Shown: positions 25,351-33,734 of the stretch, piece after piece
How the letters are laid out: each line of letters opens with the position of its first letter
Position numbering within the stretch: the stretch's first letter is position 1
Assembly: GCA_937864115.1 (NCBI GenBank)
Contig: CALMII010000051.1
Coordinates: 1-64,000, forward strand
DNA length: 64,000 bases
Reading direction: 5' to 3'
Source of the DNA: an uncultured Steroidobacter sp.
GTDB taxonomy: Bacteria > Pseudomonadota > Gammaproteobacteria > Steroidobacterales > Steroidobacteraceae
Notes under the pieces: model-generated
Told to the model about the DNA's origin: nothing
Seen by the model: the letters and a program-made list of their open reading frames with translations, nothing else
The model's database searches: none
Translations under genes and position numbers: made by a program

Positions 25351-27651
25351 CTATCGCACGAGCTGCCTGCGGCAGTTCCTGAAGCGTTCGGCGAGGCGCA
25401 GATAGCTGACCTCTTCGACCGGCCCCACCGCCAGCCATTCGAAGGCGAGCGCATCGAGCGACTCCGGCGCCGCCGATCCCTGTCCCATGCCCTGCTGCAA
25501 TCGTCGCAGCTGATATTCGCGGCGCAATGCCAGATCCTCGGCAGGAGACGCCCGGTCCGCGAGGATCTCCGCACGGATGCACAGCTGTCGCAGCGCCAGT
25601 TCATTCGCTGCCAGATCGTCGTCGCCGGCGCGTTCGAGAGCGGCCTGCAACGCCTCCACGCTTCCCTTGGGAAACGGGGCCGCACCGGCCAATCGCGCCT
25701 CTGCGGCCTGCTTCAACGCGTCGAGTTGCGCCGCATCGGCCTGCTTCGCCGCCGCGAGCCGATAGGCGCGCACGGCGTTCGCCGCGTCGAACAGCTCGAT
25801 CCAGCCGCGCTCGGCATCGCGCGCATGCTGTTGCGCGACCGCACGCCTGCACCGCTCGAAGGCCCGCTCGAAGCGGTCCTGAAGCTGTCGCGTGCTCGCC
25901 CGCGGCAGTTCTTCGATGGCATCGAAGGCGAGACGCAGTTCGGGCAGCTTCCTGGCGCCTTCGAGCAGCGCCTGACCCGTAAGGCCGGCGATGGCATCCA
26001 GCTCGTCGCACAACCCGCTCGCCTGGAGCCGGTGGGTTTCCAATGCGGCGTTGCGGCTGTCGAATTCCTGCTGGCGCTTCTGGAACAGGGCATCGCACTG
26101 CTCGCGGAAGGCTTCCCACAGCGTGCGATCGTCCTCGCGCGAGACGGGGCCGACCGACTTCCAGGTGTCCTGCAGCCGTTTCACTTCTTCGGCGGCGGCG
26201 CGGCTGTCCGGCGCCGACAGCAGGCCGCGGGCGCGTTCGATGAGCGATTTCTTCGTCCTGACATTGCGGGCGTATTCGGCATCGATGCGGCCCTGCAGCG
26301 CGGCCGCAAGCTCACTGAACTGTTGCTCCAGCGGCTCACCCGCCACCGGATCCACAGGCGAATGGCCGCGCCACAGCTGCCTGGCTTCACGCAGCGCCGT
26401 GATCGTCATGCGCCAGTCGGGCTGCTCCCAGTCCTGCCGCTGCTCGAAGGCGAGCAGGCGCTCGAACAGCTCGCCGCGCCGCTGCAGGTTCTCCTGCTTC
26501 AGCCGATCCTGCGCCTCGAAGAACTCGCGGCACGGCTGGAACGCCTGCTGCGAGGCTTCGTGAAAGCGCTGCCACTCGGCCTCCGCGTCGCCGCCGCCCG
26601 CGCCCTTGCTCAGGGTGCGCCACTGTTCCTGCAGGCTCCGGATCTGGCCGGCGAGTGCGGTCGGATGCATGGTCGCTCCGATCAACGCTTCCATCCGTTC
26701 GATGAGTTCAATCCGCTTGGGCGCGACCGAGAAACTCTTCCAGTCCTTCAGTTCCTCCAGGCGGGTGTCGAGCTGTTTCAACTGGCTGGCAAGATGCGCC
26801 GGCAGCGGCGGCGCACCGGCAATTTTTTCTTCGATGGCGCGACGCAGCCCGGCGGCGGTGCGGCTGCTGCCCGAGGCCAGCGCGCCATGCGCCTTGCGCA
26901 GCAGGCCACCGATCTGGCCGAGCGCCTGGGCCTCGGCTTCGAGTTTCCCGGAGCGGGCCTTGCGATCCTCCTCCTCGACTCTCGCACGCTCCGCGGCTGC
27001 CTCCGCTGCCGCGTGTTCTTCCTGTTCGCGTTGCGCGCGAGCTGCGGCCGCCGCATTCGCCGCGGCCAGTTCGGCAGCGGCCTGCGCGGCCACCTGGCGC
27101 AGATGCTGCGCGATGACTTCGCGGGCGCGGTCGATCGCCTGCTGTGTCTTCTGCGCGATGGCCGGCTCCGCGCCGGCCGCGACGGCATTCCAGCGACCCT
27201 CGAGCTGCTCCAGATGCGGCGTGAACAGCGAATCGTAGACCCGTCGGCTGTGCCGCTCGATTTCCGCGGACGCTGCGCCGATCTCGGCCTGCTGCAACTC
27301 CACGTCGCGCTCGCGCGCCAGCAGCGCATCGCGCTTGCGCGTCAGGATCCGGTAGACGTTCTTGTCGTTGCCGCCGCGGACCTTGCGGATCAGCTCGCGG
27401 ATCTGCTGCGGATCGTCGATGGCCTCGGCGGCGAGCTGCCTGATTCGGGTGGACGATCCACCGACGACCGCGCGCGATACCGCCGGGAAATCTCCCGACG
27501 CCATCGCGTCACGCAGCGTCGCTTCCTCCTGGGCCGCAGCCGCGGCTGCATCGACGGCTGGCGTGGCAGGTGCGGCCGGCGGTACGGCGTCCCGTGGCTC
27601 CACCGGAGCCGGAGCAGGCGGCGCTTTGCGAAAGCGCGAAAAAAACGACAT
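25351..27651 (-). CDS. DUF349-repeat protein
   Basis: 766 residues, alpha-helical throughout. The N-terminus (MSFFSRFRKAPPAPAPVEPR) is a basic then proline/alanine-rich linker. A coiled-coil rich in Ala/Arg/Glu spans about 95-255, and DUF349 units follow (for example LKDWKSFSVAPKRIELIERM, RRGELFERLLAFEQ, KRLQDTWKSVGPVSREDD, LWEAFREQCDALFQKRQQEF). W/F..VGP.....LW..F is the DUF349 signature. Cytoplasmic, function not established in the family. It stands alone upstream of a REP-like copy. Confidence 0.9.
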   Translation of the reverse strand: MSFFSRFRKAPPAPAPVEPRDAVPPAAPATPAVDAAAAAAQEEATLRDAMASGDFPAVSRAVVGGSSTRIRQLAAEAIDDPQQIRELIRKVRGGNDKNVYRILTRKRDALLARERDVELQQAEIGAASAEIERHSRRVYDSLFTPHLEQLEGRWNAVAAGAEPAIAQKTQQAIDRAREVIAQHLRQVAAQAAAELAAANAAAAARAQREQEEHAAAEAAAERARVEEEDRKARSGKLEAEAQALGQIGGLLRKAHGALASGSSRTAAGLRRAIEEKIAGAPPLPAHLASQLKQLDTRLEELKDWKSFSVAPKRIELIERMEALIGATMHPTALAGQIRSLQEQWRTLSKGAGGGDAEAEWQRFHEASQQAFQPCREFFEAQDRLKQENLQRRGELFERLLAFEQRQDWEQPDWRMTITALREARQLWRGHSPVDPVAGEPLEQQFSELAAALQGRIDAEYARNVRTKKSLIERARGLLSAPDSRAAAEEVKRLQDTWKSVGPVSREDDRTLWEAFREQCDALFQKRQQEFDSRNAALETHRLQASGLCDELDAIAGLTGQALLEGARKLPELRLAFDAIEELPRASTRQLQDRFERAFERCRRAVAQQHARDAERGWIELFDAANAVRAYRLAAAKQADAAQLDALKQAAEARLAGAAPFPKGSVEALQAALERAGDDDLAANELALRQLCIRAEILADRASPAEDLALRREYQLRRLQQGMGQGSAAPESLDALAFEWLAVGPVEEVSYLRLAERFRNCRRQLVR

Positions 27652-27745
27652 CGATCGATCCTTGTCGGGCGGGGATGGACTTCATTCTACTTTGCCATCC
27701 ACGCCGACAAGCAACGGATATGGAGCCGCCTCCGGGATCGAAGAA

Positions 27746-27770
27746 GTCAGGCTAAAGCCTGACCCACAGG
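27746..27770. repeat. REP-like element, copy 4 (module A with tail)
   Basis: GTCAGGCTAAAGCCTGAC is followed by CCACAGG. A weak module-B-like GGAGCCGCCTCCGG precedes it. It lies between the 5' end of the DUF349 gene and the 3' end of the nitronate monooxygenase-like gene. Confidence 0.8.
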
Positions 27771-27784
27771 GAAAGCCCTCCGTC

Positions 27785-28762
27785 TCAAGCCGCGAAGCCC
27801 GCCAGCCGGCCGCGGATGATCGCGCTCGCTTCTTCGATCATGCGCGTCAGCAGTTCGGCGACGGAGGGGATGTCGTGGATCAGGCCCTGCGACTGACCGG
27901 CCCAGATCAGGCCCGCATCGAGATCGCCGGTTTCCAGCAGCTTGCGGCCCTGCGCGCCCTTCACCAGGTGCGCCACGTCTTCGAACTTCGCCTCGGACTG
28001 CGCGAGGATCTTCACGACCTCGTCCGACACGCTGTTCTTGCCGACGCGCGCCGTGTTGTGCAGCTTGCGGAAAATGAGATTGGTGCCGCGCTCGTCGTTC
28101 TCGACGATCAGCTGCTTCGCCCGTTCGTGGATGGGCGCTTCCTTCGTCGCGCAGAAGCGCGTGCCCATGTTGATGCCCTGCGCACCGAGCGCCAGCGCCG
28201 CGACCAGGCCGCGCGCATCGGCGAAGCCGCCGGAAGCGATGATCGGAATCTTCACCTTGTCGACGGTGGCGGGAATCAGGATGAGACCGGGAACATCGTC
28301 CTCGCCCGGATGACCGGCGCATTCGAAGCCGTCGATGGAAATGACGTCCACGCCCATGCGCTCCGCCGACAGCGCATGACGCACCGACGTGCACTTGTGA
28401 ATGACCTTGATGCCGTTGGCCTTGAATTCATTCACGTGTTCCTGCGGCTTCGAGCCCGCCGTTTCCACGATCTTGATGCCGCTTTCGATGATCGCGCGGC
28501 GGTACTCGGCGTACGGCGGCGGCGTCATGGTCGGCAGGATGGTGAGGTTCACGCCGAAGGGCTTGTCGGTCATGGAGCGGCAGCGTTCGATTTCCTTCGT
28601 CAGCGCCTCGGGCGTCGGCTGCGTGAGCCCGGTGAGCACGCCGAGGCCGCCCGCGTTGGACACGGCCGCCGCCATTTCGGCGCGACCGACCCACTGCATG
28701 CCGCCCTGCACGATCGGGTGCTCGATGCCCATGAGCTTCGTGAATGGAGTCGTGATCGCCAT
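27785..28762 (-). CDS. Nitronate monooxygenase-family flavoprotein
   Basis: FMN-dependent TIM-barrel enzyme of the NMO/FabK-like family, 325 residues. IEHPIVQGGMQWVGRAEMAA at the N-terminus, GVNLTILPT, DVISIDGFECAGHPGEDDVP (the family's GxExGGH region, here FECAGHPGE), IIASGGFADARGLVAALALG and INMGTRF (phosphate site). Members oxidise nitronates or act as enoyl reductases on CoA or carrier-bound substrates. Being 4 bases downstream of a thiolase and next to a crotonase, a role in reducing or oxidising a CoA-linked intermediate is plausible. Confidence 0.9.
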   Translation of the reverse strand: MAITTPFTKLMGIEHPIVQGGMQWVGRAEMAAAVSNAGGLGVLTGLTQPTPEALTKEIERCRSMTDKPFGVNLTILPTMTPPPYAEYRRAIIESGIKIVETAGSKPQEHVNEFKANGIKVIHKCTSVRHALSAERMGVDVISIDGFECAGHPGEDDVPGLILIPATVDKVKIPIIASGGFADARGLVAALALGAQGINMGTRFCATKEAPIHERAKQLIVENDERGTNLIFRKLHNTARVGKNSVSDEVVKILAQSEAKFEDVAHLVKGAQGRKLLETGDLDAGLIWAGQSQGLIHDIPSVAELLTRMIEEASAIIRGRLAGFAA

Positions 28763-28766
28763 GATC

Positions 28767-29924
28767 CTAAAGCGCCTCGATGATGGTCATGTTGGCGAGG
28801 CCGCCGCCTTCGCACATGGATTGCAGTCCGTACCGCTTGCCGCGCGCACGCAGCGCGTGCACCAGCGTCGCCATCAGCTTGGCGCCGGTCGCGCCGAGCG
28901 GATGACCCAGCGCGATCGCGCCGCCGTTCACGTTGAGCTTGTCGGGATCGGCGCCGAGCGCCTTGAGCCAGGAGAGTGTCACGGAGGCGAAGGCTTCGTT
29001 GATCTCGAACAGATCGATGTCGGAGAGCTTCATGCTCGCACGTTCCAGCGCGCGCTTCGTACCCGGGATCGGCTGTTCCAGCATGACCACCGGATCGCCG
29101 CCGACCACGGTCAGGTTGTGGATGCGCGCCAGCGGCTTGAGTCCGTGCGTCTTCAGCGCACGTTCGCTCACGACCAGCACGCCGGCCGCGCCGTCGCACA
29201 TCTGGCTGGCATTCGCCGCGGTCAGCACGCCGCCTTCCTTCAGCAGCTTCACCGAGCGGATGCTTTCGATGCTCGCGTCGTAGCGGATGCCTTCGTCTTC
29301 GGTGTGCAGGCCGCCGTCGACGGCGACCTGCACGATTTCATTCTTGAAGGCGCCGGCGCGCGTTGCCGCGGCGGCGAGCTGATGACTGCGCAGCGCATAC
29401 TGATCGAGTTCTTCGCGGCTGAGCCTGTACTTGTCGGCGAGCATCTGCGCGCCGGTGAACTGGCTGAATTCCTCGACGCCATATCGCTTGCGGATGCGCT
29501 CGCTCCACGGACCGCCGAGCCCGGCCTTGACGGCGAGATCCGTCGGCGAACCCATCGGCACGCGCGTCATGCTCTCGACACCCGCGGCGATCACCACATC
29601 CTGCGTGCCCGACATCACGGCCTGTGCCGCGAAGTGCACGGCCTGCTGCGACGAACCGCACTGACGATCGATCGACACCGCCGGCACGCTGTCCGGCAGC
29701 TTCGAAGCGAGCACCGCGTTGCGGCCGACGTGGAACGCCTGCTCGCCGACCTGGCTCACGCAGCCGAACACCACGTCTTCGACGGCCGCCGGATCGATGC
29801 CGCTGCGATCGACCAGCGCATTCAGCACTTCGCCCGCCAGGTCCGCGGGATGCCAGCCGGCCAGCCGGCCCTTGCGGCGACCGCCTGCCGTGCGCAGCGC
29901 CTGAACGATGTATGCCTCACTCAT
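28767..29924 (-). CDS. Acetyl-CoA acyltransferase (thiolase)
   Basis: Thiolase II, 385 residues, cleaving 3-ketoacyl-CoA with CoA or condensing acyl-CoAs. The nucleophilic cysteine is in SIDRQCGSSQQAVHFAAQAV (about residue 90), the histidine in NGGAIALGHPLGATGAKLM, and the second cysteine in QSMCEGGGLANMTI. Length fits degradative thiolases. It forms a tight cluster with the flavoprotein gene (4-base gap) and the crotonase gene (12-base gap), consistent with the last step of a side-chain beta-oxidation. Confidence 0.95.
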   Translation of the reverse strand: MSEAYIVQALRTAGGRRKGRLAGWHPADLAGEVLNALVDRSGIDPAAVEDVVFGCVSQVGEQAFHVGRNAVLASKLPDSVPAVSIDRQCGSSQQAVHFAAQAVMSGTQDVVIAAGVESMTRVPMGSPTDLAVKAGLGGPWSERIRKRYGVEEFSQFTGAQMLADKYRLSREELDQYALRSHQLAAAATRAGAFKNEIVQVAVDGGLHTEDEGIRYDASIESIRSVKLLKEGGVLTAANASQMCDGAAGVLVVSERALKTHGLKPLARIHNLTVVGGDPVVMLEQPIPGTKRALERASMKLSDIDLFEINEAFASVTLSWLKALGADPDKLNVNGGAIALGHPLGATGAKLMATLVHALRARGKRYGLQSMCEGGGLANMTIIEAL

Positions 29925-29936
29925 GCGAACCTCTCG

Positions 29937-30722
29937 TCAAGTGAAATCCGGCTTGCGGCGCGTGACGAACGCGGCGACGCCTTCGCGGCCGTACCTGGTC
30001 CTGCTCGAATCGGCGATCGAGCGCGCCTCGGCTTCCATCTGCGCTTCCAGCGTCGAGCTGAAACTCGTCAGCAGCAGGTTGCGGACCTTGCCGAGCGCCG
30101 GCGTGGCCGACGCCGCGAGCTGCTGCGCGATCTGCCCGGCCTCCGCACCGAGGCCGGCGTCGTCGACGGCGCGCGTAACCAGTCCCAGCGTCGCAGCTTC
30201 TTCTGCCGACAGGCGCTTGTTCAGCAACGCCAGTTCCTGCGCGCGACGCAGACCCACCAGGCGCGGCAGCAGCCAGGTGGAGCCGCCGTCCGGCGTCAGC
30301 CCGAGCGCCGTGTAGGCCAGCGTGAAATGCGCGGAACGTGCCGCGAGCGCGATGTCGCCCAGCACCGCGAGACTATAGCCGGCGCCCGCGGCCGGGCCGT
30401 TGACTGCAGTCACCAGCGGCTTGCCCATACGCGACAGGCGCGTGATCGCGGCATGCAGGTACGCGGTGATTTCCTTGAGCATCGCGGGCAGGGAATCCCC
30501 GGCCGCGGCGAAGGCGCCGACATCGCCGCCGGCGCAGAACATGCGTCCATTGCCGGTCAGCACGACGCAGCGGATCGCATCGTCCTCGTCGCACTGGATG
30601 GCCGCCTCCATCAGCGAGCGCGCCAGCGGAATGTCGAGTGCATTGCCGACGTCCGGACGATTGAGACGCAAGGTCGCCACCGCGCCCTCGCGTTCGAAGA
30701 GGAGAGAAGGATTCGTGCTCAT
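29937..30722 (-). CDS. Enoyl-CoA hydratase/isomerase family protein
   Basis: Crotonase-fold enzyme, 261 residues. VATLRLNRPDVGNALD near the start, the oxyanion hole strand NGRMFCAGGDVGAFAA, NGPAAGAGYSLAVLGDIALA and LGLTPDGGSTWLLPRLVG. The second catalytic glutamate position reads Asp (TPDGGST), as in PaaG/isomerase-like members, so isomerase activity is possible. It lies in an operon with thiolase and the CMD-family gene. Confidence 0.92.
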   Translation of the reverse strand: MSTNPSLLFEREGAVATLRLNRPDVGNALDIPLARSLMEAAIQCDEDDAIRCVVLTGNGRMFCAGGDVGAFAAAGDSLPAMLKEITAYLHAAITRLSRMGKPLVTAVNGPAAGAGYSLAVLGDIALAARSAHFTLAYTALGLTPDGGSTWLLPRLVGLRRAQELALLNKRLSAEEAATLGLVTRAVDDAGLGAEAGQIAQQLAASATPALGKVRNLLLTSFSSTLEAQMEAEARSIADSSRTRYGREGVAAFVTRRKPDFT

Positions 30723-30746
30723 GGGAATCGCCTGTCGCAGGGAGGG

Positions 30747-31400
30747 TCAGGGAGGGGGCGACTCAGGCGGCGGAACGGGCCAGAGGCCGAGCCGCACCTT
30801 CGACACCGCGTCCAGCGGTGCGATGCCTTCCTCCAGTTGCACATTCACGCTGTTCGCAAACGCGCACAGCGATCCGAAGCAGCCGACGAGCAGGACGAAG
30901 TCCATCATCTGGCGCGTATCGAAGCACCGCGACAGCCGCGACCACGTGTCGTCGGCAAGCCGCGCGTCGCGGTGCAGTTCTTCGACGCCGCGCAGCAGAT
31001 CAGCGTCCTGTGCGCTCCAGCCGTCCGCCGCCGAACCCGACGGAATCCGCTGCAGTTCGATCTCGCTCAGCCCCGCCTTGCGCCCCTGCGGCAGGTGCTG
31101 CGCGTACTCGTACTCGCAGCGCTGCAGCCAGCTGATGCGCAGGATCGCCAGCTCGCGTTCGCGAAACGGCAGCGAACTGGCGCTGAACACATGCTTTTCG
31201 AAAGCGAGGAAAGCCTTGCACAGCTCGGGGTGATGCAGCAGCGCGCCCATCAGATGGAGGCCCGCGATGTCGCGACGGCCCGATTGCCAGGCATTGACCA
31301 GGAAGTCGCGCGCGCCGGGGAACGTGCTCATCGCATCGAGCGCGACGGCGTCGTAGTGCGACGGCAGGATGGGTTCGAGGCGCGGGGGGTGGTCGGTCAT
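30747..31400 (-). CDS. Carboxymuconolactone decarboxylase-family protein
   Basis: AhpD-like all-helical protein, 217 residues. The core is LPFRERELAILRISWLQRCE, then YEYAQHLPQGRKAGLSEIEL. The RCEYEYAQH segment carries the Cys and His typical of this family (E...C..H variant with a single Cys). Members act as peroxidase partners or decarboxylases of lactones. The ATG at 31400 is chosen because the upstream extension lies within a repeat. Operon with the crotonase and thiolase genes downstream. Substrate unknown. Confidence 0.85.
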   Translation of the reverse strand: MTDHPPRLEPILPSHYDAVALDAMSTFPGARDFLVNAWQSGRRDIAGLHLMGALLHHPELCKAFLAFEKHVFSASSLPFRERELAILRISWLQRCEYEYAQHLPQGRKAGLSEIELQRIPSGSAADGWSAQDADLLRGVEELHRDARLADDTWSRLSRCFDTRQMMDFVLLVGCFGSLCAFANSVNVQLEEGIAPLDAVSKVRLGLWPVPPPESPPP

Positions 31401-31417
31401 GGGATCAGAAAGAAGAA

Positions 31418-31491
31418 TGGCCGCAAAAGGCGCAAAAAGCACAAAGGAGAATCCAAGGTATTCCGGCTATTTTTGCGCCTTTTGCGGCCAT
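31418..31491. repeat. Palindrome of GCGCAAAAG-like units
   Basis: GGCCGCAAAAGGCGCAAAAA on the left pairs with TTTTTGCGCCTTTTGCGGCC on the right around a loop containing GAATCCAAGGTATTCC. It lies in the gap between the CMD-family and TauD-family genes. Confidence 0.88.
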
Positions 31492-31501
31492 CTGCTTTCT
31501 C

Positions 31502-32338
31502 CTACGTGATCGCTTCAATGCCATCCAGCACCGTCCGATGCATCATGCGTCCCGACGTCGGATCGTACGGCAGCGCGCGATGCATGACGCCGCAGTTGTC
31601 CCAGATCAGCAGATCGCCGACCGACCACTCGTGGCGATACACGTTCTCGGGACGCGTGGTATGCGCGGTCAGCCGTTCGACCAGCGCGGCGCTCCCGGCA
31701 GCCGGCATGCCGACGACGTAGTCCACCGTCATGCCGAGCACCAGCGACTTGCGGCCCGAGGCGTGCTTCCACACCAGCGGATGTTCCTTGGGCTTGCGGT
31801 GATTGCGCCAGCGTGTGCGTTCTTCCTCGCTCGCGCCGGGATTCCAGACGCGGTTCGACGCTTCGAGGCTGTGCATGATGCGCAGCGAATCGCATGCGCG
31901 GCGGTCCGCCTCGCTCAGGTCTTCGTAAGCCGCATACACATTGCAGAACTCCGTCTGGCCGCCGGTGGGCGAGAGTCGCCGGCCCGACAGCAGCGTCGCC
32001 CTGGGCGGCGGTGTTTCATCGAACAGGCCATCGATGTGCCAGTGCACCGTGGACTTCAGATACTCGGCGGCATTGTTCTCTTTCTGGTCCAGCGTGATCT
32101 TGAACACGATCTCCCGCGTGCCGTCGGCGCGCTTCGGCCCCTGCGGAATCACCTTGCCGAGATGCGAGCTGAATTCCACCTGCTGCTCGTCGGTGAGGTG
32201 GACCTGCGGAAACAGCAGCACGCCATGCTTTTCGAGCGCCGCGAGACACGAGCCGGCGAATGCGGGATCGAGCATCTCTTCGCGCGTGACCTGCGCTTCG
32301 GCGCCGATGCGCGGACGCAGCGGAATGAATGTGGCCAT
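31502..32338 (-). CDS. TauD/TfdA-family Fe(II)/2-oxoglutarate dioxygenase
   Basis: Non-heme iron dioxygenase, 278 residues, coupling 2-oxoglutarate decarboxylation to substrate hydroxylation, often cleaving ethers or sulfonates. The iron ligands are HWHIDG (HxD) and the distal histidine in NCGVMHRALPYDP. The 2-oxoglutarate arginine lies soon after (GRMMHRTVLDG). HGVLLFPQVHLTDEQQVEFS fits the family's N-terminal region. It lies between REP and palindrome repeats in a catabolic gene run. Substrate cannot be inferred. Confidence 0.93.
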   Translation of the reverse strand: MATFIPLRPRIGAEAQVTREEMLDPAFAGSCLAALEKHGVLLFPQVHLTDEQQVEFSSHLGKVIPQGPKRADGTREIVFKITLDQKENNAAEYLKSTVHWHIDGLFDETPPPRATLLSGRRLSPTGGQTEFCNVYAAYEDLSEADRRACDSLRIMHSLEASNRVWNPGASEEERTRWRNHRKPKEHPLVWKHASGRKSLVLGMTVDYVVGMPAAGSAALVERLTAHTTRPENVYRHEWSVGDLLIWDNCGVMHRALPYDPTSGRMMHRTVLDGIEAIT

Positions 32339-32352
32339 GGTGTTCTCCAGGT

Positions 32353-32390
32353 CTTCCTGTAGGTCAGGCTTCAGCCTGACCTACAGGAAG
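32353..32390. repeat. REP-like module A as a 38-bp perfect palindrome (copy 5)
   Basis: CTTCCTGTAGGTCAGGCTT (32353-32371) and AGCCTGACCTACAGGAAG (32373-32390) are complements around a single C. The copy lacks module B. Confidence 0.88.
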
Positions 32391-32392
32391 AA

Positions 32393-33598
32393 TCAGTAGA
32401 CGATCTTCTCCGCAACCAGACGTTCGCGCTCGGCCTCGCTCAGACCGAGCAGTTCGCCGAAAACATAATCATTATGCTCGCCGAGCCGCGGCGCCGAGCG
32501 CGTGATCTTCGCCGGCGTCAGCGACAGCCGCCACGGCGCGCCGGCGATCGACATCTCGCCGCGCGCCGGATCGCTCACGTGCTGGAAGAAACCGCGACGC
32601 CAGAGATGATCGGAGCTGACGAGGTCGATGGAATTGAGGCTCTTGAACGCGGCGACGCCGCGCGCGCGCAGACGCTCGCCGAGTTCCTGCGCATCCTGCG
32701 GCTTCGTCCAGGCTTCGAGCAGGACATCGAGTTCCGCGGCGTGCTGCTGGCGTGCGGCGCGATCGACGAAACGCGGATCCGCCGCCAGCGCGGGATTGCC
32801 CATCGCCGCACACAACGCATGCCACTCGTCCTGGGTGCGCACCGCGATGCTGATCCAGTCTTCGTCGCCGCACGGATAGACGCCGTGCGGCGCCATCTCC
32901 GAGTGACGGTTGGCATTGCGCGTCGGCACCTTGCCCGTCAGGAAATATTCCATGAAGGCATCGCCGACGACGGAAGCGAGGGTCTCGACCGCCGATACGT
33001 CGACGTACTGTCCTTCGCCCGTGCGACGACGGTGATACAGCGCGACCAGTGCGGCAAATGCGGCCGCCGAGCCATAGCTGCTGTCGCCGTAGCGCACATT
33101 GAGCAGTTTCGGCGCGCCGTCCTTCAGGCCCACGAGATGACACACGCCGCCCAGCGCCGAGAACGAAGGCGCGTAGCCGGTCTGATAGCTCAGCGGGCCT
33201 TCCTGCCCGTGCATGCTCATCGCCACGGCGATGATGTCGCGCTTCAGTTCGCGCAGCTGTTCGTAGCCGAAACCCAGGCGTTTCGCGGCGCCGGGTCGCA
33301 GGTTCTCGATGACGATGTCGGACTTCTTCACCAGGTCGGCAAGCAGGCGCTGGCCTTCGTCGGATTTCATGTTGAGCTGGATGCTGCACTTGCCGGGATT
33401 CACGGCCTGGAAGCCCGGAGCGGCGTTGATGTCCTTCACGCCGAAGCGGCGCGAGGCGTCGAGCGAATCGAGACTTTCGACGCGGATGACTTCGGCGCCG
33501 AGGAAGGCGAGCAGTTTGCCCGCGTAGGGGCCGGCCCAGATCTTGGTGAGTTCGATGACGCGGACGCCGTGCAGCGGGCCGGTGGAGAGTGGGGTCAT
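32393..33598 (-). CDS. Family III CoA-transferase (CaiB/BaiF), first copy
   Basis: Acyl-CoA:carboxylate CoA-transferase, 401 residues. LHGVRVIELTKIWAGPYAGK at the N-terminus, LAFLGAEVIRVESL, a catalytic-Asp region that reads FGVKDINAAPGFQAVNPGKC, followed by SDIVIENLRPGAAKRLGFGY, and HSEMAPHGVYPCGDEDWISI later. These enzymes form an intermolecular dimer and move CoA between acids. The ATG at 33598 follows a repeat, and the longer in-frame extension is made of that repeat. It is paired with a second CoA-transferase at 33735, suggesting two subunits or two substrates. Confidence 0.93.
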   Translation of the reverse strand: MTPLSTGPLHGVRVIELTKIWAGPYAGKLLAFLGAEVIRVESLDSLDASRRFGVKDINAAPGFQAVNPGKCSIQLNMKSDEGQRLLADLVKKSDIVIENLRPGAAKRLGFGYEQLRELKRDIIAVAMSMHGQEGPLSYQTGYAPSFSALGGVCHLVGLKDGAPKLLNVRYGDSSYGSAAAFAALVALYHRRRTGEGQYVDVSAVETLASVVGDAFMEYFLTGKVPTRNANRHSEMAPHGVYPCGDEDWISIAVRTQDEWHALCAAMGNPALAADPRFVDRAARQQHAAELDVLLEAWTKPQDAQELGERLRARGVAAFKSLNSIDLVSSDHLWRRGFFQHVSDPARGEMSIAGAPWRLSLTPAKITRSAPRLGEHNDYVFGELLGLSEAERERLVAEKIVY

Positions 33599-33604
33599 TG
33601 ATGC

Positions 33605-33716
33605 TGCCCCCACCCTAACCCTCCCCCGCTGCGCGGAGGAGGGGACCGGAAGGTGCTGCGAAGTTGGACAGAGCGTCCCCTCCTCCGCGATAGCGGGGGA
33701 GGGACAGGGTGGGGGC
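33605..33716. repeat. C/G-rich dispersed repeat (GGGGGAGGG family), copy 1
   Basis: CCCCCACCCTAACCCTCCCC then CGCTGCGCGGAGGAGGGGAC, a spacer, and the complementary CCTCCGCGATAGCGGGGGAG then GGACAGGGTGGGGGC. It forms a long inverted pair in the gap between the two CoA-transferase genes. Confidence 0.85.
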
Positions 33717-33734
33717 AAATCATGGCACGCAGGT

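Noticed and set aside
28401..31721. A 1106-codon plus-strand open frame
   Set aside because: It lies opposite the thiolase, crotonase and CMD-family genes, all supported by active-site motifs.
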